A DNA stretch of 22,986 bases. It comes from Bacteroidales bacterium UBA1217 (lineage in GTDB: Bacteria > Bacteroidota > Bacteroidia > Bacteroidales > P3). Positions 16,185 to 22,986 of the stretch are shown here, piece by piece. Made by a program: the position numbers and the translations under genes. The notes under the pieces were generated by a model. The model was given only the letters and a program-made list of their open reading frames with translations. It did no database searches and was not told the DNA's origin. The DNA lies in assembly GCA_002309335.1 (NCBI GenBank), contig DBXH01000016.1:17565-40550 (forward strand), written 5' to 3'. Each line of letters opens with the position of its first letter. Positions within the stretch are counted from its first letter, which is position 1.

Positions 16185-17113
16185 TCAGAAAAGACCAACT
16201 ACCCAAAATCTGGGGCGACGAATGGCGCTGTGAGGCTACGGAAGAAAGGCTCACCGTCGGTCGCAACCTCGAAGTGGAGCTGGTGCTCTGCAACGAGCAG
16301 GATGCCCCGCTTTTTATGCTCCGTGAGGGCGACGGCTACCGCATTATGCCCGACACGGAAAATCTCAGCATTGTTATTGAGACCGGCGCCTACCTGCGCT
16401 TATACCGTCTGCAGGGTCCCAATACTCCGGCACTACATCTCACTCAAACCAATATCGTTATGCAGGATGAGTCACATCTAGATATGTGCACTGTCACCCT
16501 CGGCGGCGGCCATGTTAGGAACAACATCGCGGTGCGAATGCAAGGCGAGGAATGCATCTGTAAGACCAACGGCCTCTATCTGATGGACCGCGAGCAGGAA
16601 TGCGACAACTATATCTTCGTTGAACACGCCAAGCCCCATTGCCACAGCAGCGAGCTGTACAAGGGCATTATGGACGATGCTGCTCGCGCTCGCTTCAACG
16701 GCCATGTGCTGGTGCAGGACGGTGCCGTAAAGACAGAGGCTTATATGACCAATCGCAATATACTGCTTACCGACAAGGCACACGTAGACACACGCCCCTT
16801 CCTAGAGATATACAACGACGACGTGAAATGCTCGCACGGCAGCACCATCGGACAGCTTGACGAGCAGGCCAAGTTCTACCTTATGACCCGAGGCATAAGC
16901 GAACGCACAGCCATCACTATGCTCAGCTACGCTTTCTGTGACGAGGTGATTCGTGGAATCTCTTTCAACGAACGACTTCGCGACGCCGTAGGCGATATGG
17001 TGAAGAAACGTCTGCACGGCGAACTCACCTCCTGCGCCGACTGTGCCATTGCCTGCAAGAACCCCTGCAACGGCCCTGACGCACATTTTGAGATTGACCC
17101 CACTAAACTTTAG
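16181..17113 (+). CDS. sufD: Short SufD-like Fe-S assembly protein with cysteine-rich tail
   Basis: The product is 310 aa, shorter than the usual 420 or more. The right-handed beta-helix core is present, and the SufBD signature reads DVKCSHGSTIGQLDEQA with C217 and H219. These correspond in spacing to Cys358 and His360 of E. coli SufD, so about 140 N-terminal residues (the helical domain) are missing. After the core, FYLMTRGISERTAITMLSYAF is normal. The chain then continues into a tail with C285-x2-C288-x3-C292-x3-C296, ending in ...HFEIDPTKL. SufD binds SufB and SufC in the scaffold complex. The cysteine tail could hold a metal or Fe-S cluster (inference). The start overlaps the sufC stop, and the next gene begins six bases after its stop. 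Confidence 0.9.
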   Translation: MIRKDQLPKIWGDEWRCEATEERLTVGRNLEVELVLCNEQDAPLFMLREGDGYRIMPDTENLSIVIETGAYLRLYRLQGPNTPALHLTQTNIVMQDESHLDMCTVTLGGGHVRNNIAVRMQGEECICKTNGLYLMDREQECDNYIFVEHAKPHCHSSELYKGIMDDAARARFNGHVLVQDGAVKTEAYMTNRNILLTDKAHVDTRPFLEIYNDDVKCSHGSTIGQLDEQAKFYLMTRGISERTAITMLSYAFCDEVIRGISFNERLRDAVGDMVKKRLHGELTSCADCAIACKNPCNGPDAHFEIDPTKL

Positions 17114-17119
17114 GACACT

Positions 17120-19000
17120 ATGAAAAGAGGTCTGCTATTGTTGCTGATGCTTGTCCCAATAATTATTAAAGGACAGGGGAACGACTGCAACTACAAATTC
17201 AGCGGGAGCGACAAGAGCGACTTCGAGAAAGGAGTGGAAGCATACAACAACAAACGCTATCAGCAGTGTATAACGCTGATGCGCAAGGTATCGGGCAAAC
17301 ATCGCACTGCCGCCGACCCCTATTTTTATATGGGTGTTGCTGGTGTGAAAAGCGGAGAAAGACCTGCTGTGATACGCAACAACTTTAACAAACTCTTCAA
17401 ATACTGTCCCGACTATCCCAACGCTTTGGCTTATTTCTATATGGGTGTGGTTCACTACTCCTACAAGGAGTATGACGAGGCAGTAATACAATTGAACCGC
17501 TATTTCGACATTACCAACCAACAACCCAACCAGGCATACGACGCCGTGTATGAAGAGGCTTCAACCTATCTGTATTGGTCGGAGTTTTTGAGCGAAGCCC
17601 AGCAAAACCAGGTGCCATTCTATCCCAACGTGCTGCGAGGCGTATCGTCACGCTACGACGAATACAGGCCTTACATTACACCAGACGGCAAAGAGATATA
17701 CTACTTGCGCCAGGCACCGGCATCGAGGCATAAGACCTTCTACAACAAGGAGTCGGACGAGATGGTACTGCGCCTGTTCGTAAGCCGATGGAAGGACACT
17801 GCCTTCACTGCCGGCGAAGAGTTGCCGTCGCCATTCAACGAGGATGGTGAAATAGCATCATTTACCACGACTGCCGACGGAAACTTGATGTTTCTGTCGC
17901 TGATGCGGAACGAAAAAGGCTATGCCAACTGCGACATCTTTTACTGCCAGCGCACCAAAGGTAAGTGGGGACCCCTGCAGAACGCCGGTCGCAACGTCAA
18001 CGGCGAACGCACATGGGAATCGCATCCCAGCATAACCCCCGACGGACAATATCTCTACTTCGTCTCAAACCGCAGCGGTGGCTATGGCGGCGATGACATC
18101 TGGGTGTGCCGAAGGCTGGCAAACGGAGACTGGAGCCGGGCGGAAAATCTCGGTCCTGCAGTCAATACGGCTGGCAACGAGAAACTGCCGTTCATTCACG
18201 CCGACGGCAAGACGCTCTATTTTGCCTCAAACGGATGGCAGGGATTTGGCGGATACGATATGTATTTCATAAACCTGACCGATACCTATCTGCAACGTCC
18301 AACCAACCTCGGCCTACCTATCAACACCGAAGAGAACGACATCTGCTTTAATGTCACCACCGATGGCAAACACGGCTATTTTGCAGGCAAGTCAACCGAG
18401 TGGACGGGCATAGGCGGCAACGATATTTTTATGTTTGAGCTCTATCCCGCCGCACAACCCGAAGAGATGAGTATAGTCAGTGGGAAAACCATTATGGGGT
18501 GCAACAACGTACATCTGTCCGGTACAATTGACGTGCTTAGAGACAAGGTCGATGCTGACCGATACTTTTTGGGCGATTACAACGACAACTATGCCATTGC
18601 ATTATCGGCAAAAGGCAACAACACTGTGATTGTCAACGTAGATAACTACCTACCACATGTTGCCTGCGGCAATGCTGCACAGGTGCGTCGCGACCTTAGT
18701 GCTGCTGACTTCGTTATGCATCCTGCGGAACTATGGGGGCGCTATCCGCTACCTTTACCCAAAGCTTCGAATAACAAGAGTATTCTTCCCCTCTCAGCCA
18801 GTGCCACAGCTATCCTCGATGCCTATGTTGACTTCCTGCTAAAGCATCCCAAGATGCACATACGCATTGAAAGCACAAAAATGGAAGAAGCCAAAGCAAT
18901 ATACGACTACCTGGTATCAAGGCAACTGAGAATAGAACGTCTTGAATACAAGCCCAACAGCGCATTGGCCAAACCGCAAATAGTAATCACTCAAATGTAG
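17120..19000 (+). CDS. TPR / PD40 beta-propeller / degenerate OmpA-like protein (PorE-like)
   Basis: The product is 626 aa with a signal peptide (MKRGLLLLLMLVPIIIKG, before QGND) and no lipobox. Residues about 30-160 are TPR-like (FEKGVEAYNNKRYQQCI; ALAYFYMGVVHYSYKEYDEAV). Five PD40/WD40-like beta-propeller repeats follow from about 190 to 450, with cores such as YITPDGKEIYYL, SITPDGQYLYFVSNRSGGYGGDDIW and FIHADGKTLYFASNGWQGFGGYDMY. A carboxypeptidase-regulatory-like segment then precedes a C-terminal piece resembling OmpA_C but lacking its peptidoglycan-binding core (see findings). This domain order is that of the T9SS component PorE and related Bacteroidota proteins. A periplasmic or outer-membrane-associated role is likely, but function is inferred from architecture only. 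It sits six bases from both neighbours, so it belongs to the suf/ABC transcript. Confidence 0.82.
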   Translation: MKRGLLLLLMLVPIIIKGQGNDCNYKFSGSDKSDFEKGVEAYNNKRYQQCITLMRKVSGKHRTAADPYFYMGVAGVKSGERPAVIRNNFNKLFKYCPDYPNALAYFYMGVVHYSYKEYDEAVIQLNRYFDITNQQPNQAYDAVYEEASTYLYWSEFLSEAQQNQVPFYPNVLRGVSSRYDEYRPYITPDGKEIYYLRQAPASRHKTFYNKESDEMVLRLFVSRWKDTAFTAGEELPSPFNEDGEIASFTTTADGNLMFLSLMRNEKGYANCDIFYCQRTKGKWGPLQNAGRNVNGERTWESHPSITPDGQYLYFVSNRSGGYGGDDIWVCRRLANGDWSRAENLGPAVNTAGNEKLPFIHADGKTLYFASNGWQGFGGYDMYFINLTDTYLQRPTNLGLPINTEENDICFNVTTDGKHGYFAGKSTEWTGIGGNDIFMFELYPAAQPEEMSIVSGKTIMGCNNVHLSGTIDVLRDKVDADRYFLGDYNDNYAIALSAKGNNTVIVNVDNYLPHVACGNAAQVRRDLSAADFVMHPAELWGRYPLPLPKASNNKSILPLSASATAILDAYVDFLLKHPKMHIRIESTKMEEAKAIYDYLVSRQLRIERLEYKPNSALAKPQIVITQM

Positions 19001-19006
19001 TAAGTT

Positions 19007-20851
19007 ATGAAGCCCATCCTACGTGTATTCAGCTATTTGCGCTACTATCCAAAAGAGATTGCCCTCAATATAGTGTTCAATCTCTTATCAATTCTATTCA
19101 ATCTGTTCTCATTTGTATTGATTGTGCCTGTGATAGAGTTGTTTTTCGGTATGACCGAAGCTCCCGCCGTCGAGCCCGCTTTCGGATTTAATCAGAGCGC
19201 ACTGACCGACTGGGCAATGTATCACCTGTATCAATACAAAGAGAGCGTGGGACTCTGGGCCTGCCTCTTCACTTTTGCCGGCAGCTACCTTGTATGCGTG
19301 CTGCTATACGACCTGACACGCTATCTTGGACTCTACTTCCTAAGCCCAATCCGAAACGGAGTGTTGAGACGGTTGCGCGACGATATCTACCACAAAGTAA
19401 CCATCTTGCCTATATCATTTTTTGCAGGAAAACGGAAAGGCGACCTTATAAGCCGAATGTCTGCTGATCTGGCGGACATAGAATGGAGTGTGGTCAGCAC
19501 CCTGCAGTCGCTTGTAAAAGACCCGATTAATGTACTTGTCTTTGCCGCGACTCTGGTTTTTATCAGCCCACGGTTGTTCCTGCTTTTCCTTATCATTCTT
19601 CCACCAGCGGTCTTCCTTATCAGCAAGATTGGCAAAAGTTTGAAACGCAATTCAATAAAAGGACAAGAAAAACTTGGCGAGATGATGTCGACCTATAAAG
19701 AGACCATCGACAACCTCGAAGTAGTGAAAGCATATCAACGCGAACGTTTCCGTCAAGAGACTTTTGAGAACGTGAACAAAAACTATAGCCGCCGGATGAT
19801 GCGCGTGGCAAGACGTAAAGAGGCTGGCAGTCCGCTATCAGAAGTACTGGGAACCATTGGATTAGGTTTTATATTAGTACTCGGCGGCAACGCAGTATTA
19901 GGAGGCGAGATACAAGCGTCGGTATTCATCCTGTTTGTAATCATCTTTGCACGACTGATACCGCCGGTGCAAGCAATCGTCAAAGCCTACAGCAGCCTGC
20001 AGAAAGGCAGCGCATCGGCAATGAGAATTTTTGAGATACTCGATGCCGACGAAAAGATAATCGAGATTTCGAACGCCGTGACGATGAACACTTTTGAGGA
20101 AAAAATCGAATACAAAAATGTCTATTTCGCCTACGATGCCGAAGATGGCAAAAAAACATACGTTCTCGACAATCTAAACTTGACCATTCCTAAAGGCAAG
20201 AAAGTTGCCATTGTAGGTCCTTCAGGAGCTGGGAAAACCACACTGGCCGACCTTCTACCACGATTTTACGACCCAACAGAAGGTGAAATTTCAATCGATG
20301 GCGTGCCGATAAAGACAATGAATATCAACTCGCTACGACGCAACATCGGCGTTGTCTCCCAAAACTGCATCCTATTCAACGACACCATAGCCAACAACAT
20401 TACGTTTGGAATGAATGATGTGCCTATTGAGAAAATACGCGATGCGGCACGTATAGCCAACGCCGACGAGTTCATTATGCAGATGCCACAAGGCTACGAC
20501 ACGCCTGTTGGCGACCACGGCAGCGCACTCAGTGGAGGCCAACGGCAACGGATAAGCATAGCCCGCGCAGTATTGAGGAATCCACCAATTTTGATTCTCG
20601 ACGAGGCTACATCCGCACTCGATTATGAATCTCAACAAGCTGTACAAAAAGCACTTGACAATGTAATGCAAGACCGCACATCAATAGTTATCGCCCATCG
20701 TCTCTCAACGATTGAAAATGCTGATATTATTGTCGTAATGGACCACGGAAAAATCGTCGAAAAAGGGTCCCATTTTGAACTTTTGGAGAAAGGCGGAGCC
20801 TATAAAAGTCTTGTGGATTTACAGAATACAGCAAAAATTAATCACATATAA
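19007..20851 (+). CDS. MsbA-like ABC exporter (fused membrane and ATPase domains)
   Basis: The product is 614 aa, a half-transporter that should act as a homodimer. The N-terminal half holds six membrane helices of the type I exporter fold, with a periplasmic loop of about 45 residues (FFGMTEAPAVEP...) between TM1 and TM2. The ATPase half is complete: Walker A GPSGAGKTT at 404-412, Q-loop VVSQNCILF, signature LSGGQRQR from 508, Walker B ILILDEATSALD with D532/E533, D-loop SALD, and H564 in IAHRLS. It is closest in layout to MsbA, the lipid A-core flippase, but multidrug or other lipid export cannot be ruled out. It is the last gene of the suf cluster, with six bases after the PD40 gene. No hairpin terminator is seen after the stop. 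Confidence 0.92.
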   Translation: MKPILRVFSYLRYYPKEIALNIVFNLLSILFNLFSFVLIVPVIELFFGMTEAPAVEPAFGFNQSALTDWAMYHLYQYKESVGLWACLFTFAGSYLVCVLLYDLTRYLGLYFLSPIRNGVLRRLRDDIYHKVTILPISFFAGKRKGDLISRMSADLADIEWSVVSTLQSLVKDPINVLVFAATLVFISPRLFLLFLIILPPAVFLISKIGKSLKRNSIKGQEKLGEMMSTYKETIDNLEVVKAYQRERFRQETFENVNKNYSRRMMRVARRKEAGSPLSEVLGTIGLGFILVLGGNAVLGGEIQASVFILFVIIFARLIPPVQAIVKAYSSLQKGSASAMRIFEILDADEKIIEISNAVTMNTFEEKIEYKNVYFAYDAEDGKKTYVLDNLNLTIPKGKKVAIVGPSGAGKTTLADLLPRFYDPTEGEISIDGVPIKTMNINSLRRNIGVVSQNCILFNDTIANNITFGMNDVPIEKIRDAARIANADEFIMQMPQGYDTPVGDHGSALSGGQRQRISIARAVLRNPPILILDEATSALDYESQQAVQKALDNVMQDRTSIVIAHRLSTIENADIIVVMDHGKIVEKGSHFELLEKGGAYKSLVDLQNTAKINHI

Positions 20852-20905
20852 AATACTGACAACAAGCATTATCGCAAATTATTTTCAAAATCAAAGAAAG
20901 AAAAT

Positions 20906-20936
20906 TTTGCCAAATGATAAAAAGTTAGTACTTTTG
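20906..20936 (+). promoter_or_regulatory. Bacteroides-type promoter for tRNA-Val
   Basis: TTTG (20906-20909), a 19-base spacer, then TACTTTTG (20929-20936) form a perfect TTTG-N19-TAnnTTTG promoter. The tRNA begins 38 bases after the -7 box, leaving a short 5' leader for RNase P to remove. Confidence 0.85.
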
Positions 20937-20973
20937 CAACCTCAATTGAAAACGGGAAAAGACCGAAATCAAT

Positions 20974-21048
20974 GGGAGTTTAGCTCAGCTGGTTCAGAGC
21001 ACTTGCCTTACAAGCAAGGGGTCATTGGTTCGAATCCAATAACTCCCA
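20974..21048 (+). tRNA. tRNA-Val (anticodon UAC)
   Basis: The cloverleaf closes fully. The acceptor stem GGGAGTT pairs with AACTCCC, the D stem GCTC with GAGC, the anticodon stem CTTGC with GCAAG around loop CTTACAA (anticodon TAC), and the T stem ATTGG with CCAAT around TTCGAAT. The discriminator base is A at 21048. The next bases are CAT, so the 3' CCA is not encoded and must be added by CCA transferase. This tRNA reads GUN valine codons. It is a single-gene unit with its own promoter and terminator. Confidence 0.96.
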
Positions 21049-21054
21049 CATCAA

Positions 21055-21083
21055 ACGGAGACAATGATGTCTCCGTTTTTTTT
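21055..21083 (+). terminator. Rho-independent terminator after tRNA-Val
   Basis: ACGGAGAC (21055-21062) pairs with GTCTCCGT (21069-21076) around a six-base loop, followed by a T run to 21083. It starts seven bases after the tRNA and lies just upstream of the next promoter. Confidence 0.92.
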
Positions 21084-21093
21084 GCGTTATTAT

Positions 21094-21124
21094 TTTGCCA
21101 TATCAAGCAAAAATTGTATTTTTG
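21094..21124 (+). promoter_or_regulatory. Bacteroides-type promoter for the DUF4296/comM operon
   Basis: TTTG (21094-21097), a 19-base spacer, then TATTTTTG (21117-21124) match the consensus exactly. The ATG of the DUF4296 gene is at 21131, only six bases after the -7 box, so the transcript should have almost no 5' leader. Confidence 0.82.
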
Positions 21125-21130
21125 CAAGTT

Positions 21131-21556
21131 ATGAGAAAAAGAAATAATTCCGCTATAATATTGTTTATCTGTCTATTGTCACTCACAATAGGTTGTAAGC
21201 ACGAGAGCATACCTGCCGGAGTAATTGACACGGCCACCTTTGCCAAGTTTCTGACAGAAGAACATTTGTTAGAAAGCTACAACTACATTGTGGTATCAAA
21301 TGCTAAAGATTCGCTTGGATATCAGACCGGAGCAGCACAAGACTCGCTGTTGGCCAAATACAACATCACCAAAGCCGACTACGACTCAAGTATGGCATAC
21401 TATATGCGCCATCCGAAAATACTTGAGGAAGTGTACAGTCGTGTTATAGACAGACTTAATGAATATATGAATGCCGTCCCCCGTAACGACATCAACTCCG
21501 ACAGCACAGAAGATACGGGGAAAAAAAAGTTTACCAGAAAACTAATAATACATTAA
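21131..21556 (+). CDS. DUF4296 family lipoprotein
   Basis: The product is 141 aa from the ATG at 21131. An in-frame ATG at 21095 lies inside the promoter and would spoil the signal peptide, so it is rejected. The N-terminus (MRKRNNSAIILFICLLSL, then TIGC) is a lipoprotein signal with the lipidated Cys at residue 22. The body fits DUF4296: a helical protein with LTEEHLLESY, then LLAKYNITKADYDSSMAYYMRHP, then ILEEVYSRVIDRL. The family is typical of Bacteroidota and has no known function. The C-terminus is charged and low in complexity (NDINSDSTEDTGKKK). comM begins six bases after the stop. Confidence 0.85.
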   Translation: MRKRNNSAIILFICLLSLTIGCKHESIPAGVIDTATFAKFLTEEHLLESYNYIVVSNAKDSLGYQTGAAQDSLLAKYNITKADYDSSMAYYMRHPKILEEVYSRVIDRLNEYMNAVPRNDINSDSTEDTGKKKFTRKLIIH

Positions 21557-21562
21557 TAAACA

Positions 21563-22986
21563 ATGTTAGTCAAGACTTACGGTAGTGCCATACTCGGTGT
21601 AGGGGCCTTAACGATAACAATTGAAGTCAGTGTTGAGCAAGGAGTGAATTTTATGCTTGTCGGTTTGCCTGACAATGCTGTCAAAGAGAGTCAACAGAGA
21701 ATCCAATCAGCTCTACTTCAGTGCCGCCATCACATCCCACAACGCCGTGTTATTATAAATATGGCTCCGGCGGACATACGCAAGGAGGGTTCAGCATACG
21801 ACCTACCACTGGCGATTGGCATACTCGCAGCCGACGGACAAATACAAGCCGGAGAACTTGAAAACTATGTCATTATGGGCGAATTATCGCTCGACGGCAG
21901 TTTGCGCCCCATCAAAGGGGCCCTTCCGATGGCTATTGAAGCACGCAAAAAGAAATTCAAAGGTTTTATACTGCCAAAAGACAACGCCCGCGAAGCGGCC
22001 ATAGTGAACAACCTCGACGTATATGGGGTTGAGAACATACAACAAGTTATTGATTTTCTAAACGGCACAGACACACTGGAAAAGACGGTCGTCGACACCA
22101 GAGCAGAGTTTGCACGCAGCCTTGACCAATACGAGTTCGACTTTGCCGATGTGAAAGGTCAAGAACAGATAAAGCGAGCTCTTGAAATTGCCGCAGCTGG
22201 CGGACACAACGTAATTCTCATTGGACCTCCGGGCAGTGGCAAGACTATGCTTGCCAAGCGACTTCCATCCATACTACCACCGCTTAGCCTTGAAGAATCA
22301 CTTGAAACGACACAGATTCACAGCATTGCCGGCAAGATGCGCAAAGAGGACTCTCTTATTGCTGTGCGTCCCTTCCGCTCGCCTCATCATACAATATCGG
22401 ATGTTGCCCTCGTCGGAGGTGGTACAAATCCGCAACCAGGTGAAATTTCCTTGGCGCATAACGGAGTGCTTTTTCTTGATGAATTGCCTGAGTTTAAGCG
22501 CGCTGTACTCGAAGTATTACGCCAACCTATGGAGGAACGCCGCGTAACCATCAGCCGAGCCAAAATGACCACTGAGTATCCTGCTGCATTTATGCTTGTG
22601 GCGGCAATGAACCCTTGCCCATGCGGATATTACAATCATCCTACCATCGAATGCACATGCAATCCAGGTGCAGTAAACAAGTACTTAAATAAAATTAGCG
22701 GTCCGCTTCTAGACAGAATCGACCTGCATATCGAAGTCACACCCCTGCCCCACTCCGCTTTGGCCGAGAAGAAACTCGGCGAACCCAGCGCCGTCATACG
22801 CCAGCGCGTCATTGCTGCCCGCAAGATACAGGAAGAGCGCTACAAAGCCTACAAAGGCATCCATTGTAACGCCCAGATGAACCAGAAACTATTCCGTCAG
22901 TGGTGCGACATAGACGCCGATTGCCAGGAGCTGATGAAAAACGCTATGGACCGCCTCGGCCTCAGCGCCCGCGCCTACGACCGCAT
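21563..22986 (+). CDS. comM: ComM/YifB family Mg-chelatase-like AAA+ ATPase (3' end outside window)
   Basis: The frame is open from the ATG at 21563 to the window end, giving 474 residues. The family usually has about 510, so some 40 are missing. The N-terminal Lon-protease-like (ChlI) domain is present: VNFMLVGLPDNAVKESQQRI and RRVIINMAPADIRKEGSAYDLPLAIGIL. The AAA+ domain has Walker A GPPGSGKT at 221-228, Walker B VLFLDELPEF near 302, and the family-specific FRSPHHTISDVALVGGG. A cysteine cluster NPCPCGYY...ECTC (C352, C354 and two more about a dozen residues later) and SGPLLDRIDLHIEV follow. In naturally competent bacteria ComM is a hexameric helicase that promotes branch migration of incoming DNA. 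It is widespread in non-competent species too. It is downstream of and co-directional with the DUF4296 gene. Confidence 0.95.
   Translation, partial: MLVKTYGSAILGVGALTITIEVSVEQGVNFMLVGLPDNAVKESQQRIQSALLQCRHHIPQRRVIINMAPADIRKEGSAYDLPLAIGILAADGQIQAGELENYVIMGELSLDGSLRPIKGALPMAIEARKKKFKGFILPKDNAREAAIVNNLDVYGVENIQQVIDFLNGTDTLEKTVVDTRAEFARSLDQYEFDFADVKGQEQIKRALEIAAAGGHNVILIGPPGSGKTMLAKRLPSILPPLSLEESLETTQIHSIAGKMRKEDSLIAVRPFRSPHHTISDVALVGGGTNPQPGEISLAHNGVLFLDELPEFKRAVLEVLRQPMEERRVTISRAKMTTEYPAAFMLVAAMNPCPCGYYNHPTIECTCNPGAVNKYLNKISGPLLDRIDLHIEVTPLPHSALAEKKLGEPSAVIRQRVIAARKIQEERYKAYKGIHCNAQMNQKLFRQWCDIDADCQELMKNAMDRLGLSARAYDR

Noticed and set aside
20775..21134. Plus-strand open frame of 119 codons running from the ABC exporter end through the tRNA
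   Set aside because: It passes through a tRNA, a terminator and two promoters, and its start lies inside the exporter gene in another frame.

Overview
The window looks like chromosomal DNA of a member of the Bacteroidota, most likely the order Bacteroidales. The reasons are: two secreted proteins with the gliding-motility-associated C-terminal sorting domain of the type IX secretion system (T9SS); DUF4270, DUF3078, DUF4296 and exported YwqK/MORN-repeat proteins; a RecQ with its zinc cluster near the C-terminus; no Shine-Dalgarno sequences; and several promoters of the Bacteroides form TTTG-N19/21-TAnnTTTG. No phage, insertion sequence, CRISPR array or other mobile element is visible.

Layout, left to right. 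(1) 2-517 is the 3' end of rpsA (ribosomal protein S1), closed by a strong terminator. (2) 729-6493 holds two tandem paralogous secreted proteins of 944 aa each. Their N-terminal halves are almost the same and their C-terminal halves have diverged. recQ follows six bases later. (3) 8365-12378 is a leftward run: a truncated glycogen-synthase-like protein, a DUF4270 lipoprotein, a 14-repeat YwqK/MORN protein and Maf. maf overlaps the recQ tail in a convergent arrangement. (4) 12620-14240 reads rightward with recX and a DUF3078 outer-membrane beta-barrel protein. It meets a leftward DUF62 (SAM hydroxide adenosyltransferase family) gene across a perfect 44-bp palindromic terminator. (5) 15426-20851 is a tight rightward cluster: sufC, a short sufD with a cysteine-rich tail, a TPR/PD40/degenerate OmpA protein and an MsbA-like ABC exporter. 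(6) A tRNA-Val(UAC) has its own promoter and terminator. It is followed by a DUF4296 lipoprotein that looks leaderless and a comM/yifB gene cut off by the window end.

Most of this is housekeeping content: translation, DNA repair, Fe-S assembly, lipid export and nucleotide sanitation. The more unusual parts are the mosaic tandem paralogs, which suggest recombination between the copies, and several family members that have lost signature residues while staying intact as reading frames (the GlgA-like, DUF62 and OmpA-like proteins). SufD also carries an added C-x2-C-x3-C-x3-C tail, and the suf cluster lacks sufB and sufS. I did not find a convincing new multi-gene system. The tandem T9SS substrates and the PorE-like protein are the best leads.
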